Source: Halomonas ramblicola
GTDB taxonomy: Bacteria > Pseudomonadota > Gammaproteobacteria > Pseudomonadales > Halomonadaceae
Assembly: GCF_030409215.1 (NCBI RefSeq)
Contig: NZ_JAUFPL010000032.1
Coordinates: 315,638 to 379,637, forward strand
DNA length: 64,000 nucleotides
Direction: 5' to 3'
In this document: positions 8,950-17,924 of the stretch, in pieces
Position numbering within the stretch: the stretch's first letter is position 1
Layout: every line of letters begins with the position of its first letter
The notes under the pieces: model-generated
What the model saw: the letters and a program-made list of their open reading frames with translations, nothing else
Databases searched by the model: none
Told to the model about the DNA's origin: nothing
Made by a program: the position numbers and the translations under genes

Positions 8950-8965
8950 GGTTTCACATGAAACC
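8950..8965. promoter_or_regulatory. Inverted repeat GGTTTC-N4-GAAACC
   Basis: A 6-bp perfect inverted repeat with a 4-bp spacer lies just after the lysR stop codon and 3 bp before the FNR/ANR-like box. It may be an operator for the downstream gene or a weak transcription end. A similar GTTTC-N4-GAAAC repeat lies at 38091, in the hydrolase/TRAP promoter region. Confidence 0.35.
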
Positions 8966-8967
8966 TT

Positions 8968-8981
8968 TTGATCCGGATCAA
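8968..8981 (+). promoter_or_regulatory. FNR/ANR-type box TTGATCCGGATCAA
   Basis: A perfect TTGAT-N4-ATCAA palindrome, the known consensus for FNR and its Pseudomonas homologue ANR, lies 62 bases upstream of the Cys-motif gene that starts at 9043. The spacing suits activation from about -41.5. It suggests that the downstream gene is induced when oxygen is low. Confidence 0.65.
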
Positions 8982-9042
8982 GGCGGCGGACGGTGACGGC
9001 GCCGACACTGTCGGTGAGCCCCATCCGACGAGGAGAATCGCC

Positions 9043-9495
9043 ATGACCCCCACCCATGATCGCCAGTCCCCCGCCCCCGTCTCCCGCTGGGAGCGATTCT
9101 GCGAACGCTGCTACGCGGTGTCGATGTCCCGCGTGGTGCGGGAACTGTCGCTGGAAGCTTCGGAGTCCTACCAGGCGCTGCTGGAGGACCTGAAGGCGCC
9201 CCTGGCGCCGGCCTTCGAGCGCGAGGTGGCGCGCCGCCTGGACGCCGGCGACCGGGGCGGCCTGACCCCGGCCCGGACCCTGATGCCCGAGGTGATGGCC
9301 CGCTTCGGCCTGAGCCCCGAGAGCTATGACGATGCGCGCGAGTTGGCCGTGCTGGCGCGTCGCTGCAACCGTTGCCCAGTGGCCGGCCAGTGCTGGCGCG
9401 CCGCCCGCCACGGTACCGGGGGCGAGGCGTATCGCGCCCTCTGCCCCAATGCGAGCGCCTTCGAACGCCAGGCGGCGGCCGTCGATCGGGCTTGA
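9043..9495 (+). CDS. Cys-motif protein, DUF6455-like
   Basis: The ATG at 9043 is chosen because GAGGAG lies 9 bases upstream; an in-frame ATG at 8968 would cut through the FNR box. The 150-residue protein is helical and soluble, with no signal peptide. Its C-terminal part carries a four-Cys cluster, CNRCPVAGQC then about 15 residues later CPNA. This pattern recalls DUF6455 proteins of Rhodobacteraceae, but I hold that match only moderately. The cysteines could bind a metal or an iron-sulfur cluster. Together with the FNR/ANR-type box upstream, this points to a low-oxygen role that I cannot name. Confidence 0.6.
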   Translation: MTPTHDRQSPAPVSRWERFCERCYAVSMSRVVRELSLEASESYQALLEDLKAPLAPAFEREVARRLDAGDRGGLTPARTLMPEVMARFGLSPESYDDARELAVLARRCNRCPVAGQCWRAARHGTGGEAYRALCPNASAFERQAAAVDRA

Positions 9496-9891
9496 GCGGC
9501 TATCCGCCCTGCAGCTTCTCGGCGCGCCGGCCCAGGCGCGTCCTTTTGCGGTCCTGTGGACGCGCCACGTCTCCCCCTGCAGATCACCTTCTACGTGCAC
9601 CAAGCGTCATCGTCACAACATGCGGACTCGCATGTTTCCCGCCAAGGTTCCCGCAGATAGCCGAATTGCCGATTTGTGCTAACGCCGACGCCCATTGATA
9701 CGCACCATTGGATATCAATCGGAGCCCCAGCCGAAGAATGTCGGTTTTCATCGATACCACCTCGGAACAGTCGATGTTGTCACGTATCGACTCATCAGGG
9801 GCCGCAGACAACGGGGTCTGCCAAGAGAAGCCGGCACACCGGCCGATGAAACCCGCAGATCTCTTATCCAACAACAAGGCGGAACTCAGAC
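9496..9891. other. Intergenic region upstream of the imine-metabolism operon
   Basis: Nearly 400 bp with no supported gene. The notable element is an inverted repeat ATTGATA-N12-TATCAAT at 9694-9719, which could be an operator for the AraC regulator encoded at 12963. An AAGGCGGAA stretch just before the ATG at 9892 acts as the ribosome binding site. No FeaR-like repeats are seen here. Confidence 0.4.
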
Positions 9892-11031
9892 ATGGACAAC
9901 AACACCCGGATCGACTTCATCTATCTCTCCGAGCAGGACATGGTTCGTGCCGGCGTCACCGATATGGCGGCCTGTGTGGACACCATGGAGGAGATGTTTG
10001 GTCTCCTGCATCATGGCGACTACCGCATGGCGGGCCCCAATAATGATTCGCACGGGGCCATGATCATGTTTCCCGAGGAATCGCCCTTTCCCAACATGCC
10101 CAAGCCCACCGCCGACCGTCGCATGATGGCCATGCCGGCCTATCTCGGCGGCAACTTCTGCACGGCAGGCGTCAAGTGGTACGGCTCCAACATCGCGAAC
10201 AAGGAAAAGGGGTTGCCTCGCTCCATCCTGATGTTCACGCTCAGCGATGCCGACACCGCCGCGCCATTGGCGTACATGTCGGCCAACCTGCTCTCGGCCT
10301 ACCGCACCGGCGCGGTGCCGGGCGTCGGCGCCCGCCATCTGGCGCGCAAGGATTCGAAGGTCGTGGGCATCTTCGGGCCCGGCGTGATGGCGCGGACCTC
10401 GCTAGCCGCCTTCATTGCCGCCTGTCCGCAGATCGACACCGTCAAGGTCAAGGGCCGCGGGCAGAAGAGCCTCGACGCCTTCACCGACTGGGTCCGCGAG
10501 AACTACCCGCAGGTCACCACCATCCAAGTGGTCGACGACATCGAATCGGTCGTGCGCGATTCCGACATCGTGACCTACTGTGCCTCGGGTGAAGTGGGCA
10601 ACCCCGACGACTACCCGATGGTCAAGCGTGAGTGGGTCAGCCCGGGTGCCTACCTGGCCATGCCGGCCCCGTGCAACTTTGACGCCGGCATGGAAGCGCC
10701 GGACGTGCGCAAGGTGCTCGACAACACCGGCCTGTACGAGGCCTGGTACGAGGAAGTGCCCAATCCTGCCCACAACTACATTCCGCTGGTCGGCATGAAG
10801 TTCATGGATATGATCGAGGACGGCAGCTTCTCCGGCGATGCCCTCGAGGATCTGGGCGCGATCGTGGCCGGCGATGCGCCGGGCCGCCAGAACGACGACG
10901 AGATCATCATGATGTCGGTCGGCGGCATGCCGGTCGAGGACGTGGCCTGGGCCACCGTGGTCTATCGCAAGGCGATCGAGCAGGGTATCGGCGTCAAGCT
11001 CAACCTGTGGGACGAACCGCTGCTGCGCTGA
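9892..11031 (+). CDS. Ornithine cyclodeaminase/mu-crystallin family protein
   Basis: A 379-residue NAD(P)-dependent protein of the ornithine cyclodeaminase/mu-crystallin family. Family marks are KWYGSN near 95-100, the LLSAYRTGAVPGVGARHLA stretch at about 133-151, and the Rossmann loop GIFGPGVMARTS at about 159-170. Members deaminate ornithine, reduce cyclic imines or act on N-alkyl amino acids. I recall some database labels of tyramine oxidase subunit B for similar proteins of this length, which I cannot check. The next genes encode a RidA-like protein and an FAD amine or amino acid oxidoreductase, so a role in handling imine products of amine oxidation is inferred. The substrate is unknown. 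Confidence 0.85.
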   Translation: MDNNTRIDFIYLSEQDMVRAGVTDMAACVDTMEEMFGLLHHGDYRMAGPNNDSHGAMIMFPEESPFPNMPKPTADRRMMAMPAYLGGNFCTAGVKWYGSNIANKEKGLPRSILMFTLSDADTAAPLAYMSANLLSAYRTGAVPGVGARHLARKDSKVVGIFGPGVMARTSLAAFIAACPQIDTVKVKGRGQKSLDAFTDWVRENYPQVTTIQVVDDIESVVRDSDIVTYCASGEVGNPDDYPMVKREWVSPGAYLAMPAPCNFDAGMEAPDVRKVLDNTGLYEAWYEEVPNPAHNYIPLVGMKFMDMIEDGSFSGDALEDLGAIVAGDAPGRQNDDEIIMMSVGGMPVEDVAWATVVYRKAIEQGIGVKLNLWDEPLLR

Positions 11032-11107
11032 GGGCCACCGCACGACCTGCCGGCTCGCCCCACAAGGCGACGCCGGTTCCCCCTCTCATTCCCAACAGGA
11101 CAACACC

Positions 11108-11533
11108 ATGACCAAGATCGTCAAAGTCAAGACAGGCTCCAAGTTCGAGGAACACGCCAGCTACTCGCGCCTAGTGGCCGTCGACAACTGGATCCTTGTG
11201 TCCAACACCGCCGGCCGCAACCCCGACACCAAGGAAATCCCCGAAGACGTGGGCGAGCAACTGCTGCAGGTCTTTGCCAACATCGAAGGCGCGCTCGGCA
11301 CGGTGGGCAGCGGCCTGTCCGACATCGTTTCCGCGAAGATCTTCATCCAGAACCCGGCCGATACCGAAACCGTCATGACCCTCTTCGGCCAGAAGATGCG
11401 CGGCGTCGATCCGTCCATCACCGTGACCTGCCCTCCGCTGGGCTCCGAGGCCTACAAGATCGAGCTGGAAGTGACCGCCTATCGCGGCGCCGGCAGCGCC
11501 GACATGGAGAGGATCGACACCTCCGCCCAGTAA
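11108..11533 (+). CDS. RidA-like (YjgF/YER057c/UK114) protein
   Basis: A 141-residue protein with the RidA fold: YSRLVAVDNWILVSNTAGRNPDTKEIPEDVGEQLLQVFANIEGALGTVG near the N-terminus and KIELEVTAYRG near the C-terminus. Archetypal RidA hydrolyses reactive enamine/imine intermediates using an Arg in a Pro-Ala-Arg motif. The matching position here is Pro-Ser-Ile, so that Arg is missing. This places the protein in a divergent Rid subgroup whose activity may differ. It lies 76 bp after the cyclodeaminase-like gene and 91 bp before the FAD oxidoreductase gene, on the same strand. The context suggests imine chemistry. Confidence 0.85.
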   Translation: MTKIVKVKTGSKFEEHASYSRLVAVDNWILVSNTAGRNPDTKEIPEDVGEQLLQVFANIEGALGTVGSGLSDIVSAKIFIQNPADTETVMTLFGQKMRGVDPSITVTCPPLGSEAYKIELEVTAYRGAGSADMERIDTSAQ

Positions 11534-11624
11534 GGCGGCCCGCTCGCCCTTTCCGGTGCGACTGGCCTGCATGGCTGGTCGCATCCGTTTTGTCGACACC
11601 CCGATTCCTCAAGGACTTCCTGCC

Positions 11625-12917
11625 ATGGCACCGACAATAGCGCCTGTTCAAACGTCCAGCGACTTTCCTGCATCGACGACCGTGGTGATCATCGGGGGCG
11701 GCATCATCGGTCTCACTGCGGCCCTGGCGCTGTCGGAACGGGACATTCCCGTGGTCGTGCTGGAAAAGGGGCACATCGCGGGCGAGCAGTCCTCCCGTAA
11801 CCTGGGCTGGATACGCAAGACCAGCCGCCATCGGGAGGACGTTCCCCTGGCGCTGGCGGCGGATCGGCTCTGGGCCGGCATGGCCGAGCGAGTGGGCAAC
11901 GATGTCGGCTATCGCCGGTCGGGGATCATGTTCCTGGCCCGCACCGCCGAGCAGTTGGCCGTGCACGAAGCCTGGCTGAAGTCCGTGGACTCCCTGTCCC
12001 TGGACTCGCAGCTGCTCGGCGCCCGGGAAATCGACAGCCTGGTCCCGGGCGGCAGGGGAAAATGGGCCGGCGGCATCTATACCGCCTCCGACGGCCGGGC
12101 CGAGCCCACCCTGGCGTCCAGCGCCATCGCCAAGGCCGCCATGGCCAAGGGGGCGGTGATCGTCGAAAACTGCGCGGTGCGTACCCTGTCGATGTCGGGC
12201 GGCGAGGTCAGTGGCGTGGTGACCGAGAAGGGCGAGATCCGCTGCGACCAGGCGCTGCTGGCCGGTGGCCTGTGGTCGCGGCGTTTCCTGGGCAATCTCG
12301 GTGTCTCGCTGCCGACGCTGCCGTTGATCTCCTCGGTGTTCAGGACCGCGCCGATGGAGGGACCGACGGAGATCGCGGTGGGGGGGCCCGACTTCTCCTT
12401 CCGCAAGCACAAGGGCGGCGGCTTCATCGTCACCCAGCGCGGTGCACTCGACGCCCCCTTGATGCTGGATCACCTGCTGATCGGATCACGCTACCTGGGC
12501 GCGCTACGCTCCCAGCGCCACCTGTTGCGGATCTCGCTGGGCAAGCACTTCCTGCGCGACCTGGCGCTGCCCAGGCGCTGGCGAGCCGGCAAGCGGTCGC
12601 CCTTCGAGCGCGTGCGTACCATGGACCCGGAGGCCAATAACAGGATCAACGACGAGGCCCGGCGCAATCTCGCCGCCGCCTGGCCGGCCTTCGAGCGGGC
12701 CACCATGGAAGCGTCCTGGGCGGGCATGATTGACATCACGCCGGACTCCAATCCGGTCATCGGAGCGGTCCCTGGCGTGCCGGGGCTAAGCATCGCTTCC
12801 GGCTTCTCCGGGCACGGTTTCGGTACCTCGCCGGCGGCGGGGCAGCTGGCGGCCGACCTGCTGTCCGGTGCGGAGCCGATCATCGACCCGACACCCTACC
12901 GCTTCGAGCGCTTCTGA
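11625..12917 (+). CDS. DadA-like FAD-dependent oxidoreductase
   Basis: The ATG at 11625 is chosen because AAGGA lies 9 bases upstream; the frame is open 69 bases further. The 430-residue protein has the dinucleotide loop TVVIIGGGIIGLTAALAL near residue 20, an EKGHIAGEQSSRNLGW stretch that is typical of the DAO family, and a C-terminal GFSGHGFGTSPAAGQLAADLL that closes the FAD site. Relatives oxidise D-amino acids, N-methyl amino acids or polyamine derivatives to imines. With the RidA-like and cyclodeaminase-like genes just upstream it forms a plausible amine-to-imine-to-product set. The exact substrate cannot be told. Confidence 0.85.
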   Translation: MAPTIAPVQTSSDFPASTTVVIIGGGIIGLTAALALSERDIPVVVLEKGHIAGEQSSRNLGWIRKTSRHREDVPLALAADRLWAGMAERVGNDVGYRRSGIMFLARTAEQLAVHEAWLKSVDSLSLDSQLLGAREIDSLVPGGRGKWAGGIYTASDGRAEPTLASSAIAKAAMAKGAVIVENCAVRTLSMSGGEVSGVVTEKGEIRCDQALLAGGLWSRRFLGNLGVSLPTLPLISSVFRTAPMEGPTEIAVGGPDFSFRKHKGGGFIVTQRGALDAPLMLDHLLIGSRYLGALRSQRHLLRISLGKHFLRDLALPRRWRAGKRSPFERVRTMDPEANNRINDEARRNLAAAWPAFERATMEASWAGMIDITPDSNPVIGAVPGVPGLSIASGFSGHGFGTSPAAGQLAADLLSGAEPIIDPTPYRFERF

Positions 12918-12937
12918 GAGGACGCGAGCTCAGCCAT

Positions 12938-12993
12938 CGCCACCCTGCGGCGCGCCCTGCGACTATTGCCCCAGGGCGCGCCGCAGGGTGGCG
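12938..12993. terminator. 22-bp perfect inverted repeat between convergent genes
   Basis: Two 22-base arms (12938-12959 and 12972-12993) pair perfectly around a 12-base loop. The second arm overlaps the last codons of the AraC gene. No T-tract follows on either strand, so it is not a standard intrinsic terminator, but it could stop or pause both convergent transcripts. Confidence 0.6.
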
Positions 12994-13874
12994 GAGGGCG
13001 GTTCCCAAAACAGGCGGCGGTACTCGCGGCCGAAATAGCTCTGATGGAAGAACCCCTGGTTGGCAGCGGCATCGGCGATGCGCTGGCCAGGCTCCTGCAG
13101 CAGGCTTCGCCGCACTGCGTTGAGTCGCAGCGCGCGCAGGTAGTGTACCGGCGACTGCCCGGTCTCCACCTGAAAGCTGTACTGCAGGGTGCGGCGTGAG
13201 ATCTTCAACTGGCGACACAGCGACATCATCGAGGGGGGGCCGTCCGGCTGCACTTTGGTCAGCGCCTGGCAGCGATCCACAATATAGCGCCGGGTACGAT
13301 AGCTGGCATCGTCGAGTTTCGGCGATCTCGAGCAGTCGCTCAGCAGCAGCTCGACCCCCTCCTCGAGCTGGTGAGTGGACACCTGCTGAAGCTCTGGCGA
13401 TGGGCCGCCTAGCGCTTGCGTCGCCAGTAGATAGTCCGTCATGGCCCGCCATTGCTCTCTGACGCCGGCAAGCAACGCCGCCGGTACCTCCAGGGTGCGA
13501 AGTCGCCGCTCGTCTCGCTCCAGCCAGCCATAGTGGTGGCGATCGATCGACACGACCAGCAGGTCATAGCGTCCCGGCGCCACGCTCCAGAACTGCTCGC
13601 AACGCGGCAGCACCGTGATGGCGTCGGCGTCAAACAGCGCATCATTCCGCCGGTGGATCGGTAGGACCAGGTGCCACTGGGTTTCCGGGAAGTGCATCGA
13701 TTGCGATAGGCCCAGGTTGGCGCTCTCGCGGAACAACCGTACCCCTCGACCGGTGACATCGACGATATCGCCGGAGAAGTGTCCCTCCTCGATCTGATTG
13801 AATTCCTGCTGCCAGCCATCCAGCCGCTGGGCATGCTCGGTGACATCTTCGCAGTGATGGAGCGCGATGGTCAT
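12963..13874 (-). CDS. AraC-family transcriptional regulator, EutR-like
   Basis: A 303-residue protein with a C-terminal AraC/XylS DNA-binding domain at about 205-300 (LCRQLKISRRTLQYSFQVETGQSPVHYLRALRLNAVRRSLL, then FFHQSYFGREYRRLFWEPPSATLRRAL). The N-terminal part has the EutR-like HFSGDIVDVTGRGVRLFRESANL pattern, a group that often controls amine utilisation. It is convergent with the DadA-like gene and lies upstream of tyrS on the same strand. It probably controls the amine/imine genes at 9892-12917. The inducer is unknown. Confidence 0.85.
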   Translation of the reverse strand: MTIALHHCEDVTEHAQRLDGWQQEFNQIEEGHFSGDIVDVTGRGVRLFRESANLGLSQSMHFPETQWHLVLPIHRRNDALFDADAITVLPRCEQFWSVAPGRYDLLVVSIDRHHYGWLERDERRLRTLEVPAALLAGVREQWRAMTDYLLATQALGGPSPELQQVSTHQLEEGVELLLSDCSRSPKLDDASYRTRRYIVDRCQALTKVQPDGPPSMMSLCRQLKISRRTLQYSFQVETGQSPVHYLRALRLNAVRRSLLQEPGQRIADAAANQGFFHQSYFGREYRRLFWEPPSATLRRALGQ

Positions 13875-13929
13875 ACGACACGCCTCCTGTGCTTGTTGTT
13901 TTCGTTAGGGTGACACTACCGGTAGGGGG

Positions 13930-15198
13930 TCAACAGCGCTTGAGCAGACAGAACTGCTTCTTGCCCCGCTGCACGATCCAGTAGCGATCGAAGAGCGAGA
14001 AGGCGTCGCCGAGGCTGCCCTGCCGGACCCGCTCGCCGTTGACGCGCACCGCGCCCTGCCCCAGCAGCTCGCGCGCCTGGCGCCGGGAGGGCGCCAGCGC
14101 CGCCGACACCAGGGCCTCCTCCAGAGAGCATTCGGTGGCAATCGTCACGCAGCGCAGGCCATCGAGCTCGAGTTGCTCGAGTTCCTCCCGCGAAAGGGTG
14201 GTCACCTCGCCGCTGAACAGCGCCGCCGAGATGCGCTGTGCTGCTCCCAGGCCCGCCTCGCCGTGCACGAAGCGGGTGAGCTCCTCGGCCAGGATGCGCT
14301 GGGCCGCGGGCCGGCCCTGTGCCCGGCGGTCCTGCGCCTCGATCTCCTCGATCTCGTCACAGGAGAGGAAGGTGTAGTAGCGCAGGAAGCGATAGACGTC
14401 GGCATCGTCGACGTTGAGCCAGAACTGGTAGAAGTGGTAGGGCGAGGTCTGGCGCGGATCGAGCCATATCGTGCCGCTCTCAGTCTTGCCGAACTTGGTG
14501 CCGTCGGCCTTGGTGATCAGCGGCAGGGTGAGGCCGAACACCTGCTCGCCATTGAGACGGCGCACCAGGTCGATGCCGCCGACGATGTTGCCCCACTGGT
14601 CGTTGCCGCCGATCTGCAGTCGGCAGCCCAGCTTTTGGTTGAGATGGGTGAAATCCCGGGCCTGCAGCAGCCCATAGCTGAACTCGGTGAACGACATGCC
14701 CTGCTCGGCGCGCTCCAGCCGCTGGCGCACGGACTCGCGGTTGATCATGGCGTTGACCGAGAAGTACTTGCCCACGTTGCGGAAGAAGTCGACGACGTTG
14801 ATCTCGCGGAGCCAGTCGGCGTTATTGACCACCCTGAGCGCGCCGTCGAGATGGGGCGTCATGAGCCGCTGGATCTGCTGGCCCAGGTCGTCGACCCAGC
14901 ACTGCACCGTCTCGAGCGAGTTCAGCCGGCGCTCGGTGGCCTTGAAGCTGGGGTCGCCGATCATGCCGGTGGCACCGCCGATCAGCGCCACTCCCCGGTG
15001 GCCGGCGTCCTGGAAGCGCTTCAGCATCAGCAGCGGCACCAGGTGGCCGATATGCAGGCTGCCCGCCGTGGGATCGAAACCGCAGTAGACGACCTGGGGC
15101 TCGCCGAAGGTCGATTTCAACTCCTCGGGGTGGCTCGACTGGGCGATCAGTCCACGCCGTTCAAGATCGTTCAGCAGGTCGCTGGCATCCATCGTCAT
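13930..15198 (-). CDS. tyrS: Tyrosyl-tRNA synthetase
   Basis: A 422-residue class I aminoacyl-tRNA synthetase. The HIGH motif is in [13 protein letters not shown] near residue 50, the tyrosine-binding [12 protein letters not shown] near 200, and the KMSKS-equivalent is KFGKT near 235. A C-terminal S4-like RNA-binding domain ([24 protein letters not shown]) is complete. All catalytic motifs are present, so it looks active. Its place next to a LuxR regulator and an amino-acid permease on the same strand is unusual for a housekeeping tyrS, and it may be a second copy linked to tyrosine or aromatic-amine use. Whether another tyrS exists cannot be seen here. Confidence 0.94.
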   Translation of the reverse strand: MTMDASDLLNDLERRGLIAQSSHPEELKSTFGEPQVVYCGFDPTAGSLHIGHLVPLLMLKRFQDAGHRGVALIGGATGMIGDPSFKATERRLNSLETVQCWVDDLGQQIQRLMTPHLDGALRVVNNADWLREINVVDFFRNVGKYFSVNAMINRESVRQRLERAEQGMSFTEFSYGLLQARDFTHLNQKLGCRLQIGGNDQWGNIVGGIDLVRRLNGEQVFGLTLPLITKADGTKFGKTESGTIWLDPRQTSPYHFYQFWLNVDDADVYRFLRYYTFLSCDEIEEIEAQDRRAQGRPAAQRILAEELTRFVHGEAGLGAAQRISAALFSGEVTTLSREELEQLELDGLRCVTIATECSLEEALVSAALAPSRRQARELLGQGAVRVNGERVRQGSLGDAFSLFDRYWIVQRGKKQFCLLKRC

Positions 15199-15236
15199 GT
15201 CTTCGGCTCCGAAAGATTCTTCTCTCGGACAGGAGG

Positions 15237-16103
15237 CTAGCGGTCGGTCTCGGTGGGGGCGATATCCTCAAAAGGACAATTTCCGATATCGCCCTCTCGT
15301 GCCACCAGCGTGACGGCATGATTCAGGAACAGCCGAAACAGCTCCCCTCGCGAGCCGATGCCGATGCGGGCGTAGAGACGCTTGCGGTGATTCTTGACGG
15401 TGCCCGGGGTGATCTCGAGCCGCTCGGCGATCTCGTCCGGTGCCAGCCCCTGCACCATCAGCGCGGCCACCTGTCGCTCGCGCGTCGTCAGCAGCGCCTC
15501 GCCGAAGGTCGCGAGCGCACGGGTCAGGATCTCTTCGGGATCATCCTCACCGCTCGCTGCTCGGGCCAGAGTGAATGGATCGCTCGCCCAGTGCTGGCGG
15601 CAGAGCGCGGCGAGCAGCTCGAAGCGTTCATGTAGCCGCCGGCAGTCGTCGTCGGAAAACGACCGCCGCTCGTCGATGAGCCCCAGGTAGATGACGATCC
15701 AGCGGGCGTCGTCGATGCGCACGGCGAGGCACAGCTCGTCTCGCCAGCCGGTCTGGCGATAGAAGTTCTCCACGTACTCCTTGTTGACGCGGTCGAGGTC
15801 GAGTTCCGGAGACGCCAGCACATCGGCGAAACGGAAGACGCCTTCCGCGCGCCGGCGGTCGAGGGCAACCAGGAAGGGATCGCCCTGCCATGCCTGCATC
15901 AGATAGCGCTGGAACAGCAGTTCGCGCTGTTGGGAGAGGGAGTCGAACAGGTAGATCGGGTGTCGGCCCGGGCGATGGCCGAGGATCACTGCGCAGTCGA
16001 ACTCGACGAGCTCGCGCAACAGGGCGACCAGGCTCGCGGTGAAGCGCGTCGAGCGCAGCGTCTCGACGGCGTGGGTCAGCATGATGGTCAGGCGATCGCT
16101 CAC
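15237..16103 (-). CDS. LuxR-family transcriptional regulator (tyrS-adjacent)
   Basis: A 288-residue regulator with a C-terminal LuxR helix-turn-helix at about 213-270 ([46 protein letters not shown]). The N-terminal part has no receiver Asp signature and no clear autoinducer-binding motif; it looks like a single ligand-sensing domain. It lies between the APC permease (22 bp) and tyrS (38 bp) on one strand, so the three are probably cotranscribed. It may sense the amine or amino acid carried by the permease, which is inference. Confidence 0.85.
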   Translation of the reverse strand: MSDRLTIMLTHAVETLRSTRFTASLVALLRELVEFDCAVILGHRPGRHPIYLFDSLSQQRELLFQRYLMQAWQGDPFLVALDRRRAEGVFRFADVLASPELDLDRVNKEYVENFYRQTGWRDELCLAVRIDDARWIVIYLGLIDERRSFSDDDCRRLHERFELLAALCRQHWASDPFTLARAASGEDDPEEILTRALATFGEALLTTRERQVAALMVQGLAPDEIAERLEITPGTVKNHRKRLYARIGIGSRGELFRLFLNHAVTLVAREGDIGNCPFEDIAPTETDR

Positions 16104-16125
16104 GTTCGATGGTCTACCCCGACGG

Positions 16126-17532
16126 TCAGTCGGTCATGTCCGGCTCGAAGAGCCCCGTCTTCATCCGGAACTTGACCCAGAATAGCGCGATCACGGCGAC
16201 GATGCCGAGCACCACCCCGAGCAGGGTGTAGACGGTGGCCGTCATTTCGGGCGACGGCGAGGCATTGGCGGCCACATAGCCCATGCCGATGATGCCGACG
16301 ATCTGCGGCACCGGGTAGAGCGGCGTCCGGTAGGGGCGCACGTGCTGCGGCTTCCTGACGCGCAGCACGATGACATTAATATGGGCCACGATATAGGCCA
16401 GCAGCCAACTGGTCGAGGCGCCGATCAGCAGCATGATGATGTGGTCCGGGCTGACCAGCAGAAACGGCGTCGCGACGATCGCCGCCAGGAACAGGATGCC
16501 GATCCAGGGCGTGTCGAAGCGCGCATGCCGCCGGCCCATGATACCGAACGCCTGGCCGTTGTCGGCCATCCCGGCGAGCATCCGGGGCACCGAGGCGAGC
16601 ACGGTATTGACGGTGCTGCAGGTGGCGGTCAGTCCCATGACGGTGGCGATGATCAGCCCTGCCTGGCCGAAGACGCCGTCGACCAGGTCCAGGTAGGGCA
16701 GCGGCGACGTCGTCAGCGTCTCCTGAGAGAGATAGCGCCCGGCGCCCAGGCAGAACAGCGCGAACAACACGAAGATGACGATCAGCGACACGAACATCGC
16801 CCGCGGCACGCGACGTTCCGGCTGGCGGATGTCCTGGATCAGCGGGCAGATGAACTCGCAGCCGACGAACATCCACATCGCCAGCGCCGTCAGGGCGATG
16901 AAACTGCCGTCGGAGATACCCTCGAGCCCCCAGTCGATGCCGGCCGCCGCCTGCGCGACCGATGTCGAGGGCGTGTCCAGCAGTGCCGTGGCACCGACCA
17001 GCAGGATGGCGGCGATCATGGCGAAGGTGAACAGGTTCTGCAGCTTCGCGAAGACATCGGTGCCCAGGATGTTCAGTACCGCCAACCCGAACAGCAGCAG
17101 CAGCGGAACCAGGTGGGGGGGAAGCACGCCGGGGAACAGCGTCTGCAGGAGGGCATCGACCAGGATCAGCTCCGCCGACAGGCCGAACATCGCCACCACC
17201 ACGTAGCCCGCGAACACCGACACGATCGCCGGGAAATGGCCGATGGCCTTCTGGGTATAGGTCGCCAGGGTCCCCGACGACGCGGGATACATCAGCGAGA
17301 GCTCGGAAAAGCTGATGGCATTGCAGAAGGCGAAGACCAGGGCCAGCCCCATCGCCGCCAGGAAACTCAGCCCCCCGAGGCCGAATCCCGTCAGCGCCGA
17401 GGCCATCGCTCCCTGCACCACGACGCAGCCGACGCAGATGGCGATCATGGTCTTGAAGCCGATGCCCGGCGCACTCGAGCGGTGGTGACTCGCTTGGGCG
17501 CTGGCGCCTCGAGCGGGCGTCGAGTCGATCAT
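16126..17532 (-). CDS. APC-family amino acid/amine permease
   Basis: The ATG at 17532 is chosen because TTAGGAG lies 9 bases upstream and it removes an atypical 29-residue leader. The 468-residue protein has about 12 transmembrane segments, beginning with FKTMIAICVGCVVVQGAMASALTGFG, and the APC features FCNAISFSELSLMYPASSGTLATYTQKAIGHFPA. Members import amino acids or amines across the inner membrane with protons or by exchange. Followed by luxR and tyrS on the same strand, it probably imports an aromatic amino acid or amine, but the substrate cannot be read from sequence. Confidence 0.87.
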   Translation of the reverse strand: MIDSTPARGASAQASHHRSSAPGIGFKTMIAICVGCVVVQGAMASALTGFGLGGLSFLAAMGLALVFAFCNAISFSELSLMYPASSGTLATYTQKAIGHFPAIVSVFAGYVVVAMFGLSAELILVDALLQTLFPGVLPPHLVPLLLLFGLAVLNILGTDVFAKLQNLFTFAMIAAILLVGATALLDTPSTSVAQAAAGIDWGLEGISDGSFIALTALAMWMFVGCEFICPLIQDIRQPERRVPRAMFVSLIVIFVLFALFCLGAGRYLSQETLTTSPLPYLDLVDGVFGQAGLIIATVMGLTATCSTVNTVLASVPRMLAGMADNGQAFGIMGRRHARFDTPWIGILFLAAIVATPFLLVSPDHIIMLLIGASTSWLLAYIVAHINVIVLRVRKPQHVRPYRTPLYPVPQIVGIIGMGYVAANASPSPEMTATVYTLLGVVLGIVAVIALFWVKFRMKTGLFEPDMTD

Positions 17533-17924
17533 TGCGTATCTCCTAAGGCCTGTTGTTGCGGTTGTCATGCCCGACTCACCGCACTGGCACGGTGAGGACT
17601 TACGCAAGACTGAGCTCAACGCCGCCCGATGTCTTGACTGTGCTTGACAGTCAGTTGTCGCTCAACGCCGACTAGCATGACGATCGGCCTGGCGTACCCA
17701 GCTATCTAGGGTCTAAGGGATATAGCCGATCTTGGGGGATAAAGGCGCCGATAGACGCCCTCTGTGAGGGGGTGTCAACCTTGTGGTCGAAGGCTATCCG
17801 CACCGCCCGCTGACGTATCTCAGGGGGATATCATGTCGAAGTGTTCATAGCTCCATCCTCTAAAGGTATGGAGCCTCCGGAAATCTCGGCATGATTCGTT
17901 TCATGCTCGTCACCCTCCTCATCA
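17533..17924. other. Intergenic region, apc promoter and MBL 3' side
   Basis: About 390 bp without a supported gene. A small hairpin, GCTCCAT-N11-ATGGAGC, lies at 17850-17874, about 50 bp beyond the stop of the MBL gene, and may end that transcript. The rest holds the promoter region of the APC-luxR-tyrS run; no clear -10/-35 pair stands out. Confidence 0.4.
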
